A stretch of DNA of 64,000 bases, taken from positions 102,501 through 166,500 of the forward strand of contig CAJNDS010001402.1 in assembly GCA_905221605.1 (NCBI GenBank), read 5' to 3'. This stretch comes from Symbiodinium natans. Its lineage: Eukaryota > Sar > Dinophyceae > Suessiales > Symbiodiniaceae. The notes below the pieces were generated by a model. The model saw only the letters and a program-made list of their open reading frames with translations. It did not search any database and was not told the DNA's origin. This document shows positions 21,400 through 32,900 of the stretch, piece after piece (positions within the stretch are counted from its first letter, which is position 1; each line of letters opens with the position of its first letter). The translations under genes were made by a program, and so were the position numbers.

Positions 21400-21800
21400 A
21401 GAACTTGATCTCCAAACCCCCCAAAAACCGCTCGAAACCCCCAAAAAACCCTTCAACAAAAACTTTCCCATCGCAGAACTTCGCAGCAGGCCTGGGTCTG
21501 GCGCCCGATGATGGCGCAGCGCCCCGGCTTCGATGGCACGTGGCGATGGCCAGACTCTGGCCGCCGCCACGTGCCATCGAAGCTGGGGCGCTCCGCCATC
21601 GGGAAGAGAGAGCAGGCCACACAACTCACACAACCTGCCCTACTGCACGGGACCCACTCTTCGAGCACTGGCTCACAGTGGGTTTGGGATGTGAACCTAC
21701 TGCCAGGGAATTCCCCTCGAGCACGGTTGCATCGCTGCGGTCCGTCGAGTGCTGAAGGGACCCGTGCGCTGTGCGTTCTCTCCAAACACCCTCAACCCTG
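21400..21800. mobile_element. Dispersed element of about 400 bp with a strong internal hairpin
   Basis: A block running from a heptamer-like A/C-rich stretch through CGCAGAACTTCGCAGCAGG to GAACCTACTGCCAGGG and GGTTGCATCGCTGCGG is present here, at 30.16-30.56 kb, and in diverged form at 29.09-29.44 and 36.16-36.51 kb. Here it contains 36-bp arms (21510-21545 and 21565-21600, 34 of 36 pairs) around a 19-base loop. The diverged copies keep only one arm. No ORF or target-site duplication was identified, so a non-autonomous foldback element is a guess. Confidence 0.5.
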
Positions 21801-22655
21801 AACCAACCCACAAGCACACTACAAAGGGGAGGGGCAGAGGGAGGGGGATTCTTTCCTAACCAAATGCCGTCCACCGGACTACAGGGGCGATAGCCGTGTC
21901 TTGGACATTGTGTCGTTGAAGGCTTGGGATTGAAGAGGCTTACAGCTTTACGGCTTTACTAAGTCTAGGGTGACGGGTGCACGCTAGGCTCGTACCGGCG
22001 CTGTCTTCAACTGGTAGGGGCACATAGAAGCCTAGAGGCCTCAAGAAGACCTTCGAGGCCGCACAAGGCGAAACTTCTGTGAGCAGGGCAAGCACTGGTA
22101 GCACTGGCTGGGCAGCTGAGCAGAGGGGCGTTTACTTCTCCCTATCTTCTGTGCACTCCCTGCGCCGTTTTCTTTTGCGCCTTCAAATGCGCTTGTCCTT
22201 CGCGACGCAGCAGCCTGACCGAAGCGCGGGATTGGACCCCGAGATGAGCACCGACCGTAGGGTTCAGGGCGTATAGGACTTTGGGAGGGGAGAGGGGGGG
22301 GGTGTGGGGTTCAGAGTTTGTTCTTTGCCATCACCTGGTACACTCGGCTGAGCCTGCGTAGCTGCCCAGGAGTTGCAGGGCCTCAGCTTCATGCCCCGAT
22401 TTCGTCTACCTCGATCCCAAGAAGGTGTCTCAAGTACAGCGACTGGCCTGTGCGATCCAACCTATAAACCCTAACCCCTAAACTTCACGATACCTCACTG
22501 AAGCACACCACGCCCAGCCGAAGCGACCCATCGGCAACCCCATTCTGAGGGGGCTCAATAATGGGCCCTTTTGAGGGGCCCTAGATACCGGGAAGACCAG
22601 AAGAACCTCTTTAAAAATTATTTTACTTCGAACATCCCCACCCTCTCTTGGTAGA

Positions 22656-22860
22656 GATACTCTGGGGTTAGGCAACACTCCGGGGTTAGGCACTCCAAAA
22701 AGACTCTAGGGTTGGGCACTCCACGGAGACTCTGGGGTTGGGCACTCCAGGGAGACTCTGGGGCTGGGCGCTCCGGGGACACTCTGGGTTAATCCTCTGG
22801 CTCTGGGGTTGGGCACTCCTCCAGGGAGACTCTGGGGCTGGGCGCTCCGGGGACTTTTGG
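22656..22860. repeat. GGGTTGGGCACTCC minisatellite
   Basis: About seven irregular units of 25-32 bp built on CTCTGGGG(T/C)TGGGC(A/G)CTCC. It is repeated at about 31419-31623, where one unit differs (GGGAGACTCT in place of AAAAGACTCT). Confidence 0.85.
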
Positions 22861-23575
22861 AGCCCAACTTTGCAGCCGAAACGGGGAGTTGTCAATCATG
22901 ATGGTTCTCGTGCATTTTGGGCTGGAAGCCTCTTGCTTGTTCCCCACACCTACAGCGCGACACCTAAACAAGCAGTCGGACTGTTCACAGTGTTCGCAGC
23001 CCCAGATTCTGTGCTCAGCCCGCGGCAGCGAAGAGGAGGGAGGGGGGCTCCTGAACCAAGGTCTTAAGGCGCTTCGGGAGCATTTTCTGGTCCAAAATGG
23101 TGCAGGGCTGGATTTTGCCGGAGCTTCCCACTTCGGCTGTCACAGCGCTCAATGCCCATAGAAGCTGAGTCTTAAGTTGAACATGGCAGGGCAACTGCAA
23201 AAGAAGGATTAACGGCGGTAGAAGGGTCCTGCAACTTGCAGCCCTTCCATAAGAAGGAAAAACGATGCAAAGGTTGCAGTGCCACATAGTACCAAAGTAA
23301 GAATCAACTCTGGCAAGTTCACTGCTCTTCCCCTTCCCGTCGGACCTCCTCCACAACATCGGTGTCAGCGCCGACACCTTCTGCCTGCTGCTCGGCTTGG
23401 GATGTATAGGTTTTGGGGTTTCAGGGCATCGGGTTCAGCAGTGTCTGAGGTGGGGGCTTGAGGTGTTTTTGTAGTTTTGGAATGTTTTGGAGCACGAAAT
23501 CAACATACAAGTAGAGCTACAGGTTCAGGAATGCCGGGCTCAGGGGTCTAGGGAAGGCCTTACGAGCAACAACGG

Positions 23576-25272
23576 CCTTTTGCCAGAATCCTCGGCCGTC
23601 CAGCAACCCATGTGCCGGGGAAGTACTTGGAGGTTCCTGTTTAGCTTTAACATGGAGGGGTACGACTGGACCTGAAGTGAACCAAAGTCCTCCACCCCTC
23701 CCGCTCTCTCTGCTGTGTTGCGAACCCTGTGGAACCCTCAGCCCATCCGCCGGATCCTAGATGGGCACCTCCACGTGACAGGCTGTGTACTTCACATGGG
23801 GCACCTGCCGGATCCATTGATAAACTGAGGGTTGAGGGTTTAGGTGTTAGGTTTGGGTTTTTTGGGCAGGGCTTCTGCCCTTTAGGGCCGTAGTTTGGGA
23901 CAGGTTGAAGGTTTCAGGTCGATGCCCTTGCCCGAGCCTGAATCTTCTTTTCGACCTCCTGGACCATGGGCACCTGCCTGACAGAGCAAGCTCCCTTCCA
24001 CAATCCCAGGCCACATCTGTGAGTGGCTTGTGGAAATATACAGTTCCCAGATGCATTGGAAAGGTCATGTTGCTCTAGCAATGTCGACTCTAAAAATGCG
24101 TCATGGTGCTTGCAACTGGTGTGACAACAATGACTGCAACTTGCTGGCTGATGACATGCTTGTCAAAAGACTCTGCAGATGCGTGCTTTGGATCCGAGCG
24201 CTCGCCTTCTCAACCAACAACAAGCCACCGCCCAGCCCAGAATGGACTCCTTCATGTTGACGTGGTCCCTGGAACTTTTTGGTGGGTGAAAGCACAGCTG
24301 CCTGTGCTTCACGACCGGCACAGTAATCTTCTCGGACACCTGGCCGCAACAATCTTTTTTTTTTTTTTTGGGGGGGGGGGGGGGGGGTTGGACCAATTCA
24401 AGGGGTACGCCTTTCGGAGCACTAGGAACATTGCCAGACCTCCCAATGGCCTGATTTCATCCTCAAGCTGAATGCTTGCACACCAAGGCTACCAGCTCCA
24501 GGAAGCATTCCCGAGCAGCGAAAAAGAATTTAAACTTGAGAATGTTGGGTTACCTGGGTTATGCAGGCTTGATAGGTCTGAGACTCTCGGATGCTTGGGT
24601 ACTCCGGGAAACAGGCTAAGGGTGAGCGCGTGTGGGCAACGTCACGACGCCACCCGTGCCGGTGTGGATTTCGGCCATCATCCGGCCGCTTGCCCGGGAA
24701 GTCCAAGTTGGCTTTTGCTTGGGCGCAGAATGGCCTAGGTATGCCTCTGTGGTGGACCTAGCTCAGGGCATGCCAGAACATGGCGCCGTCTTGCAGACAT
24801 AGGAAGTCCCCCATACGGCTCCCCTTATGTTTAGTAAAAATTTAGGATGCCCACAAAGGATCCACAAATCTAGAACCCCATAATCCTACAGTCCTAACGT
24901 GAAGGACAACACCCTGAAAAACCTGGGCCTACTAAAACAACCAAGCCGTAAACCCACTGGAAATGTCATAAATGTCCGACAGCCAAACCTCTCTTGCTGA
25001 GGCAACTGTGGAAAACTTATATCTTTCAAATAGCTACGTCCTATGACCCACTGCTTTTGTTGGCTAGACACGCGTCCCTCCAATGGGTTCAGAGCTGAGG
25101 ATTGAGTAGTCAAGCGTAGGTCAGCATGCACATCCTCCACTCGCGAAACGCTCCACGCCGCTCTACTATAGCTGCAGCTCCCATCCAGTCTCGTGCGAGG
25201 CGTCGACGTGACCAATCGCAGGGGCATGCCAAAGGCTTCAGGAGAACTTGTATAACTGTACATTAACAACTG
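23576..25272. repeat. Nested 1,697-bp tandem duplication, first copy
   Basis: Sequence from CCTTTTGCCAGAATCC onward recurs at 25273-26969 (offset 1697) inside copy 1 of the 7-kb segment. Copy 2 of the segment has only one version (about 32339-34040), so the nested duplication came after, or was lost from, the other copy. Confidence 0.92.
24353..24388. repeat. Adjacent T-run and G-run
   Basis: A run of T is followed directly by a run of G. The homologous sites at 26052-26090 and 33118-33151 have different run lengths, so the tract is length-variable. A similar T-G junction occurs independently at 57927-57955. Confidence 0.85.
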
Positions 25273-26059
25273 CCTTTTGCCAGAATCCTCGGCCGTCCAG
25301 CAACCCATGTGCCGGGGAAGTACTTGGAGGTTCCTGTTTAGCTTTAACATGGAGGGGTACGACTGGACCTGAAGTGAACCAAAGTCCTCCACCCCTCCCG
25401 CTCTCTCTGCTGTGTTGCGAACCCTGTGGAACCCTCAGCCCATCCGCCGGATCCTAGATGGGCACCTCCACGTGACAGGCTGTGTACTTCACATGGGGCA
25501 CCTGCCGGATCCATTGATAAACTGAGGGTTGAGGGTTTAGGTGTTAGGTTTGGGTTTTTTGGGCAGGGCTTCTGCCCTTTAGGGCCGTAGTTTGGGACAG
25601 GTTGAAGGTTTCAGGTCGATGCCCTTGCCCGAGCCTGAATCTTCTTTTCGACCTCCTGGACCATGGGCACCTGCCTGACAGAGCAAGCTCCCTTCCACAA
25701 TCCCAGGCCACATCTGTGAGTGGCTTGTGGAAATATACAGTTCCCAGATGCATTGGAAAGGTCATGTTGCTCTAGCAATGTCGACTCTAAAAATGCGTCA
25801 TGGTGCTTGCAACTGGTGTGACAACAATGACTGCAACTTGCTGGCTGATGACATGCTTGTCAAAAGACTCTGCAGATGCGTGCTTTGGATCCGAGCGCTC
25901 GCCTTCTCAACCAACAACAAGCCACCGCCCAGCCCAGAATGGACTCCTTCATGTTGACGTGGTCCCTGGAACTTTTTGGTGGGTGAAAGCACGGCTGCCT
26001 GTGCTTCACGACCGGCACAGTAATCTTCTCGGACACCTGGCCGCAACAATCTTTTTTTT

Positions 26060-26091
<32 letters not shown>

Positions 26092-26969
26092 GGACCAATT
26101 CAAGGGGTACGCCTTTCGGAGCACTAGGAACATTGCCAGACCTCCCAATGGCCTGATTTCATCCTCAAGCTGAATGCTTGCACACCAAGGCTACCAGCTC
26201 CAGGAAGCATTCCCGAGCAGCGAAAAAGAATTTAAACTTGAGAATGTTGGGTTACCTGGGTTATGCAGGCTTGATAGGTCTGAGACTCTCGGATGCTTGG
26301 GTACTCCGGGAAACAGGCTAAGGGTGAGCGCGTGTGGCAACGTCACGACGCCACCCGTGCCGGTGTGGATTTCGGCCATCATCCGGCCGCTTGCCCGGGA
26401 AGTCCAAGTTGGCTTTTGCTTGGGCGCAGAATGGCCTATGTATGCCTCTGTGGTGGACCTAGCTCAGGGCATGCCAGAACATGGCGCCGTCTTGCAGACA
26501 TAGGAAGTCCCCCATACGGCTCCCCTTATGTTTAGTAAAAATTTAGGATGCCCACAAAGGATCCACAAATCTAGAACCCCATAATCCTACAGTCCTAACG
26601 TGAAGGACAACACCCTGAAAAACCTGGGCCTACTAAAACAACCAAGCCGTAAACCCACTGGAAATGTCATAAATGTCCGACAGCCAAACCTCTCTTGCTG
26701 AGGCAACTGTGGAAAACTTATATCTTTCAAATAGCTACGTCCTATGACCCACTGCTTTTGTTGGCTAGACACGCGTCCCTCCAATGGGTTCAGAGCTGAG
26801 GATTGAGTAGTCAAGCGTAGGTCAGCATGCACATCCTCCACTCGCGAAACGCTCCACGCCGCTCTACTATAGCTGCAGCTCCCATCCAGTCTCGTGCGAG
26901 GCGTCGACGTGACCAATCGCAGGGGCATGCCAAAGGCTTCAGGAGAACTTGTATAACTGTACATTTACA
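25273..26969. repeat. Nested 1,697-bp tandem duplication, second copy
   Basis: Near-identical to 23576-25272, with a longer T/G tract and a few point changes (for example GTGTGGCAACG against GTGTGGGCAACG). Confidence 0.92.
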
Positions 26970-29902
26970 GAACACAAATCCTCACATGCAGACTTGTCGA
27001 CCTGCTGCAGTCCTCCAAGCGCCCTCGCCCCAACACATAAGCCTCCCCAAACCCTGCCTCCTGGCGTGCAGCCCACTCCGCCTCCGCGGCCTTCTCGGCT
27101 GCCTCGGGGTTGGCGAAGCGCTACAGGGCTTTAGGGTTTAGGCTCTAGGGTTTAGAGAATCGGATTCAAAGTTTGAGGGTTCAGGGGATCAAAAATCTTC
27201 AGGCGCGTGCCAGGAACAGCTCTGACCGCTCAGTGTTTCTCCGAACCGATCGTCTGCAAGAAAACGGACAGCGAAAGGTAGGAAAGACGCCGAAAGCACA
27301 AAGGAGCAAAAACACAAGCATAGACGCGACAGCAGAAGAACTTAGCAGAAAACAAACACGTATAAACACAAGGTAAAAGGCGAAAGACGACAGAGCATAC
27401 GTGAAGAAACAAGAATAAAGAAAAGCGAAGACAACACAAAAGCTCAAGCAACGGCAACAGAACCCTAACAGCAGTCTCATGCAGTACCAAGCTTCAAGCC
27501 GCCAGGCGCGAGCGAAAGTCGTCGGTCACGTGTGTTGGCATCATGACCTGGCAACAATGCAACAAGGGAAGGTGAGGGTTTAGGGCTTCTTCAGTTTCAT
27601 GAGCTTCGCAGCTACGCCAGGCCTTATGGGCATCGGTGGAGAGGCCCTCCAACCTCACCTTCTGCTTGACCAAGTTTGCCGCCACTTCTCCCCTGGGCGT
27701 GAGAATCGTGCTGCACTTGGAGAAGGGGTGTTCACCGGCGCGCGCTGCAGTGCGCTTGCACGCCTTGAGCAACCCTGAGAGCCCAGAACCCCCTTAACTA
27801 CGTAAGCAAAATAGACCTTCAAGCAGAATACGGGCCCGATATGAGCGACTGCCAAAACCGGCTGGCGGTGCTAATGGACGTAACATGAGGGGTGTCGTTT
27901 TTCAAGTGTTCCCATCGTTTTGCAGCGTTCTAGCATCAGTTATCCACGCTTGATGTCTGAAGGTGTCGCTTTGGGAAAATTCAAGGTTATAGCCCAGGCC
28001 CACCAAAACGTGTCATTAACTTAGGGGTGTCGCTTTTCAGGTGTTCCCATCGATTTACAGGGTTTTGGGCATTCATGTCCACCCATTGCTTGCCTATCGG
28101 GCCCTCAAGGCCCGAAACACTCAACCCTGCATTCTATAGAGCGCTCACAACCCCTACACTGAAGCACCAGAAGCCGAACCTTAGCCCCGAGGAGCAGTTC
28201 GTCTTTCTCGGGCTCCTGGCCCGTGCACCGATGCCCAGATGGCAGGCTGCCCAGGAGCCTGGTCTATGTCTGTCAGGTGAAGGGTCTCGACTAGGCTCTC
28301 AACTTTGGAGCTGCAAGGTTCGGATGAGATCGCAGGGCTACAGTGCTGGATCTTTCTGACAAAAGCTGCCTGACGAGGACCCAGACATGCATCCTTGCCA
28401 AGCGTTCTTTGCCTATGAAGCTTCCGAGTCAGCTGCTTGCCGCTGAAGTGGACTTCGAGGAACCCCGTAGCCTTCCGAACAGAGGCGGCATAAAATTCTG
28501 ACTGCGAGGCAGTACAAAGATGTGCAGCAACCTGAGGCGCAGAAAAGATCGCCCCTCCAGCAGGTATCTGCGTGTCTGTCTGAGCTCCGTGTCTGAAGGC
28601 ACATCACAAGGCACTGTGCCAGCTTACCGACATACCACCTCGGGATGAAGCCAAAGTGGCCCGGCCTGTCTGGCTCACGGCACCTCTCGACTTAGACGCC
28701 TGGGACAAAGCAGGGCATCGCGGTGTGTCGTGGGGTTTGGAGGCCTTCTGCGCTGTTGTGCCTTGGGCACTTGGGTTAGCTTGGGTTGTCGCATTCTCGA
28801 CATTCAGGCTTCCATCGCTTGAACCCTGCACTCTAGCCGCGACCCTGACCATCACGTTGGATTGAATCGCAACACCACAGGACATGAGCAGAAGCAACCC
28901 GCACTACCCCGCAAACCCGCGAACCTCCAAGGAACCCACAGAACAGGATCGCGCAGACCGCGAGGCCTCGATGGTGCGCCGCCAAGGGCTCGCGGCCGGA
29001 AGCCCTCCCGAGTTGCCTGCACGCGGATCTTCATGGGATCTGCCGGGGTCTGCTGCTGAGTTTCGAAACTGGCGCACGCGCGTGTTCGACTTTGAACCCC
29101 AAAACCAGCCAAGACCCCTCCAAAACATCCCCCCGAAATTCTTTCCCTTCGCAGAACTTCGCGGCAGGCCTGGGTCTGCCCACCGCCACGTGCCATCGAA
29201 GCCGGGGCGCTGCGCCATCGGGAAGAGAGACTCAGAGAGCAGGCCACACAACCCTTAAATGCAGCGCTGCGCGGCTCACTGTGGGCCCTACTGCACGGAA
29301 TCTTACCTTTGAGCACTGGCTCACATCGGGGTTTGGGATGTGAACCTACTGCCAGGGAATTCCCAGCTTGAGCGCGGTTGCATCGCTGCGGCCGGGAGAG
29401 TGATGAAGGAACCAGCGCTCTGTGCGTTCTCCCCAACCCCTAAACTCTAAATCCTACGGCCTGAGAGCAGTGTGGCCTCTTTACAGCTTTGGGGGGTTGA
29501 AGGTTAAGGGTGTACGCTCTACTACAGGGGAAATCCTCACTGTGGCATACTCGGGCGCGACCGCAATGGAATATTTGCCAACCGTGGCATACACTTCATG
29601 CTGCCGAATGCTCGGCCTCTGGGGACGTCGGGTTGGGCGGCTTCTTCACGGCTCGACCACGACGGCTGTACGAGAGTTGGCACCAGGCCCGTTCCTCTTC
29701 CTTGTCTGCTTTTCGGCTTCAGTCCTTGCGATGTCACATGTACCTTGAAGTACATTGTGCATTGGAAGGGCCGAGGCATGTGAGTTGTGCTACTTGTGCG
29801 ACCGCAGGCGGACCTTTGACTTGCCTTTGTTAGCGCCACGGCCCGGCTACCGGCTGTGAAGAATCCCTTCGGGATCAGGCTGCCGTATCGCATCGCAGCG
29901 CC

Positions 29903-32900
29903 AACTACTGATGGACTTCTGACGACAAGGGGTGGTTTTTTCCCTTGAGCCAGCCTTGGCATTGAGGGTCTTCACGGCTGGTTGTAAGCTGCCTTTGGAA
30001 GGATTCACTTGAAACAAATACAGAACTCTACCCTTCAATCCCTAAACCCCTCAACACAACCTCATAGGCCGAAGGTCCCGGCAGCACAAAGTCAGTACAG
30101 CAAATGACCCTGAACCCCAAAACCCCCAAAACCCCCAAAAAACCCAAAACCCTAAACCCCAGAACTTGATCTCCAAACCCCCCAAAAACCGCTCGAAACC
30201 CCCAAAAACCCCTTCAACAAAAACTTTCCCATCGCAGAACTTCGCAGCAGGCCTGGGTCTGGCGCCCGATGATGGCGCAGCGCCCCGGCTTCGATGGCAC
30301 GTGGCGATGGCCAGACTCTGGCCGCCGCCACGTGCCATCGAAGCTGGGGCGCTCCGCCATCGGGAAGAGAGAGCAGGCCACACAACTCACACAACCTGCC
30401 CTACTGCACGGGACCCACTCTTCGAGCACTGGCTCACAGTGGGTTTGGGATGTGAACCTACTGCCAGGGAATTCCCCTCGAGCACGGTTGCATCGCTGCG
30501 GTCCGTCGAGTGCTGAAGGGACCCGTGCGCTGTGCGTTCTCTCCAAACACCCTCAACCCTGAACCAACCCACAAGCACACTACAAAGGGGAGGGGCAGAG
30601 GGAGGGGGATTCTTTCCTAACCAAATGCCGTCCACCGGACTACAGGGGCGATAGCCGTGTCTTGGACATTGTGTCGTTGAAGGCTTGGGATTGAAGAGGC
30701 TTACAGCTTTGCGGCTTTACTAAGTCTAGGGTGACGGGTGCACGCTAGGCTCGTACCGGCGCTGTCTTCAACTGGTAGGGGCACATAGAAGCCTAGAGGC
30801 CTCAAGAAGACCTTCGAGGCCGCACAAGGCGAAACTTCTGTGAGCAGGGCAAGCACTGGTAGCACTGGCTGGGCAGCTGAGCAGAGGGGCGTTTACTTCT
30901 CCCTATCTTCTGTGCACTCCCTGCGCCGTTTTCTTTTGCGCCTTCAAATGCGCTTGTCCTTCGCGACGCAGCAGCCTGACCGAAGCGCGGGATTGGACCC
31001 CGAGATGAGCACCGACCGTAGGGTTCAGGGCGTATAGGACTTTGGGAGGGGAGAGGGGGGGGGGGTGTGGGGTTCAGAGTTTGTTCTTTGCCATCACCTG
31101 GTACACTCGGCTGAGCCTGCGTAGCTGCCCAGGAGTTGCAGGGCCTCAGCTTCATGCCCCGATTTCGTCTACCTCGATCCCAAGAAGGTGTCTCAAGTAC
31201 AGCGACTGGCCTGTGCGATCCAACCTATAAACCCTAACCCCTAAACTTCACGATACCTCACTGAAGCACACCACGCCCAGCCGAAGCGACCCATCGGCAA
31301 CCCCATTCTGAGGGGGCTCAATAATGGGCCCTTTTGAGGGGCCCTAGATACCGGGAAGACCAGAATAACCCCTTTAAAAATTATTTTACTTCGAACATCC
31401 CCACCCTCTCTTGGTAGAGATACTCTGGGGTTAGGCAACACTCCGGGGTTAGGCACTCCAGGGAGACTCTAGGGTTGGGCACTCCACGGAGACTCTGGGG
31501 TTGGGCACTCCAGGGAGACTCTGGGGCTGGGCGCTCCGGGGACACTCTGGGTTAATCCTCTGGCTCTGGGGTTGGGCACTCCTCCAGGGAGACTCTGGGG
31601 CTGGGCGCTCCGGGGACTTTTGGAGCCCAACTTTGCAGCCGAAAGGGGGAGTTGTCAATCATGATGGTTCTCGTGCATTTTGGGCTGGAAGCCTCTTGCT
31701 TGTTCCCCACACCTACAGCGCGACACCTAAACAAGCAGTCGGACTGTTCACAGTGTTCGCAGCCCCAGATTCTGTGCTCAGCCCGCGGCAGCGAAGAGGA
31801 GGGAGGGGGGCTCCTGAACCAAGGTCTTAAGGCGCTTCGGGAGCATTTTCTGGTCCAAAATGGTGCAGGGCTGGATTTTGCCGGAGCTTCCCACTTCGGC
31901 TGTCACAGCGCTCAATGCCCATAGAAGCTGAGTCTTAAGTTGAACATGGCAGGGCAACTGCAAAAGAAGGATTAACGGCGGTAGAAGGGTCCTGCAACTT
32001 GCAGCCCTTCCATAAGAAGGAAAAACGATGCAAAGGTTGCAGTGCCACATAGTACCAAAGTAAGAATCAACTCTGGCAAGTTCACTGCTCTTCCCCTTCC
32101 CGTCGGACCTCCTCCACCACATCGGTGTCAGCGCCGACACCTTCTGCCTGCTGCTCGGCTTGGGATGTATAGGTTTTGGGGTTTCAGGGCATCGGGTTCA
32201 GCAGTGTCTGAGGTGGGGGCTTGAGGTGTTTTTGTAGTTTTGGAATGTTTTGGAGCACGAAATCAACATACAAGTAGAGCTACAGGTTCAGGAATGCCGG
32301 GCTCAGGGGTCTAGGGAAGGCCTTACGAGCAACAACGGCCTTTTGCCAGAATCCTCGGCCGTCCAGCAACCCATGTGCCGGGGAAGTACTTGGAGGTTCC
32401 TGTTTAGCTTTAACATGGAGGGGTACGACTGGACCTGAAGTGAACCAAAGTCCTCCACCCCTCCCGCTCTCTCTGCTGTGTTGCGAACCCTGTGGAACCC
32501 TCAGCCCATCCGCCGGATCCTAGATGGGCACCTCCACGTGACAGGCTGTGTACTTCACATGGGGCACCTGCCGGATCCATTGATAAACTGAGGGTTGAGG
32601 GTTTAGGTGTTAGGTTTGGGTTTTTTGGGCAGGGCTTCTGCCCTTTAGGGCCGTAGTTTGGGACAGGTTGAAGGTTTCAGGTCGATGCCCTTGCCCGAGC
32701 CTGAATCTTCTTTTCGACCTCCTGGACCATGGGCACCTGCCTGACAGAGCAAGCTCCCTTCCACAATCCCAGGCCACATCTGTGAGTGGCTTGTGGAAAT
32801 ATACAGTTCCCAGATGCATTGGAAAGGTCATGTTGCTCTAGCAATGTCGACTCTAAAAATGCGTCATGGTGCTTGCAACTGGTGTGACAACAATGACTGC

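Larger units (their letters stand above)
21134..29902. repeat. 7-kb segmental duplication, copy 1 (8,769 bp with a nested duplication)
   Basis: This segment repeats at 29903-36970 with very few substitutions. It starts with about 70 bp of PP2C spacer (CAACTACTGATGGACTTC), so it arose by a junction inside the array. It contains a dispersed element of about 400 bp near each end (21.40-21.80 and 29.09-29.44 kb), a hairpin, a 26-30-bp minisatellite, T-G homopolymer tracts and decayed heptamers. I recognise no gene in it. Several minus-strand frames read somewhat like protein (27494-27772, 28604-28897, 25798-26148), but the copies are too alike to test for selection. Confidence 0.9.

Noticed and set aside
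28852-29436. 194-codon minus-strand ORF in the 7-kb segment (also at 35920-36504)
   Set aside because: It crosses the dispersed 400-bp element and heptamer-like sequence, has no domain, and the frame is not kept in the diverged element copy at 21.4-21.8 kb.
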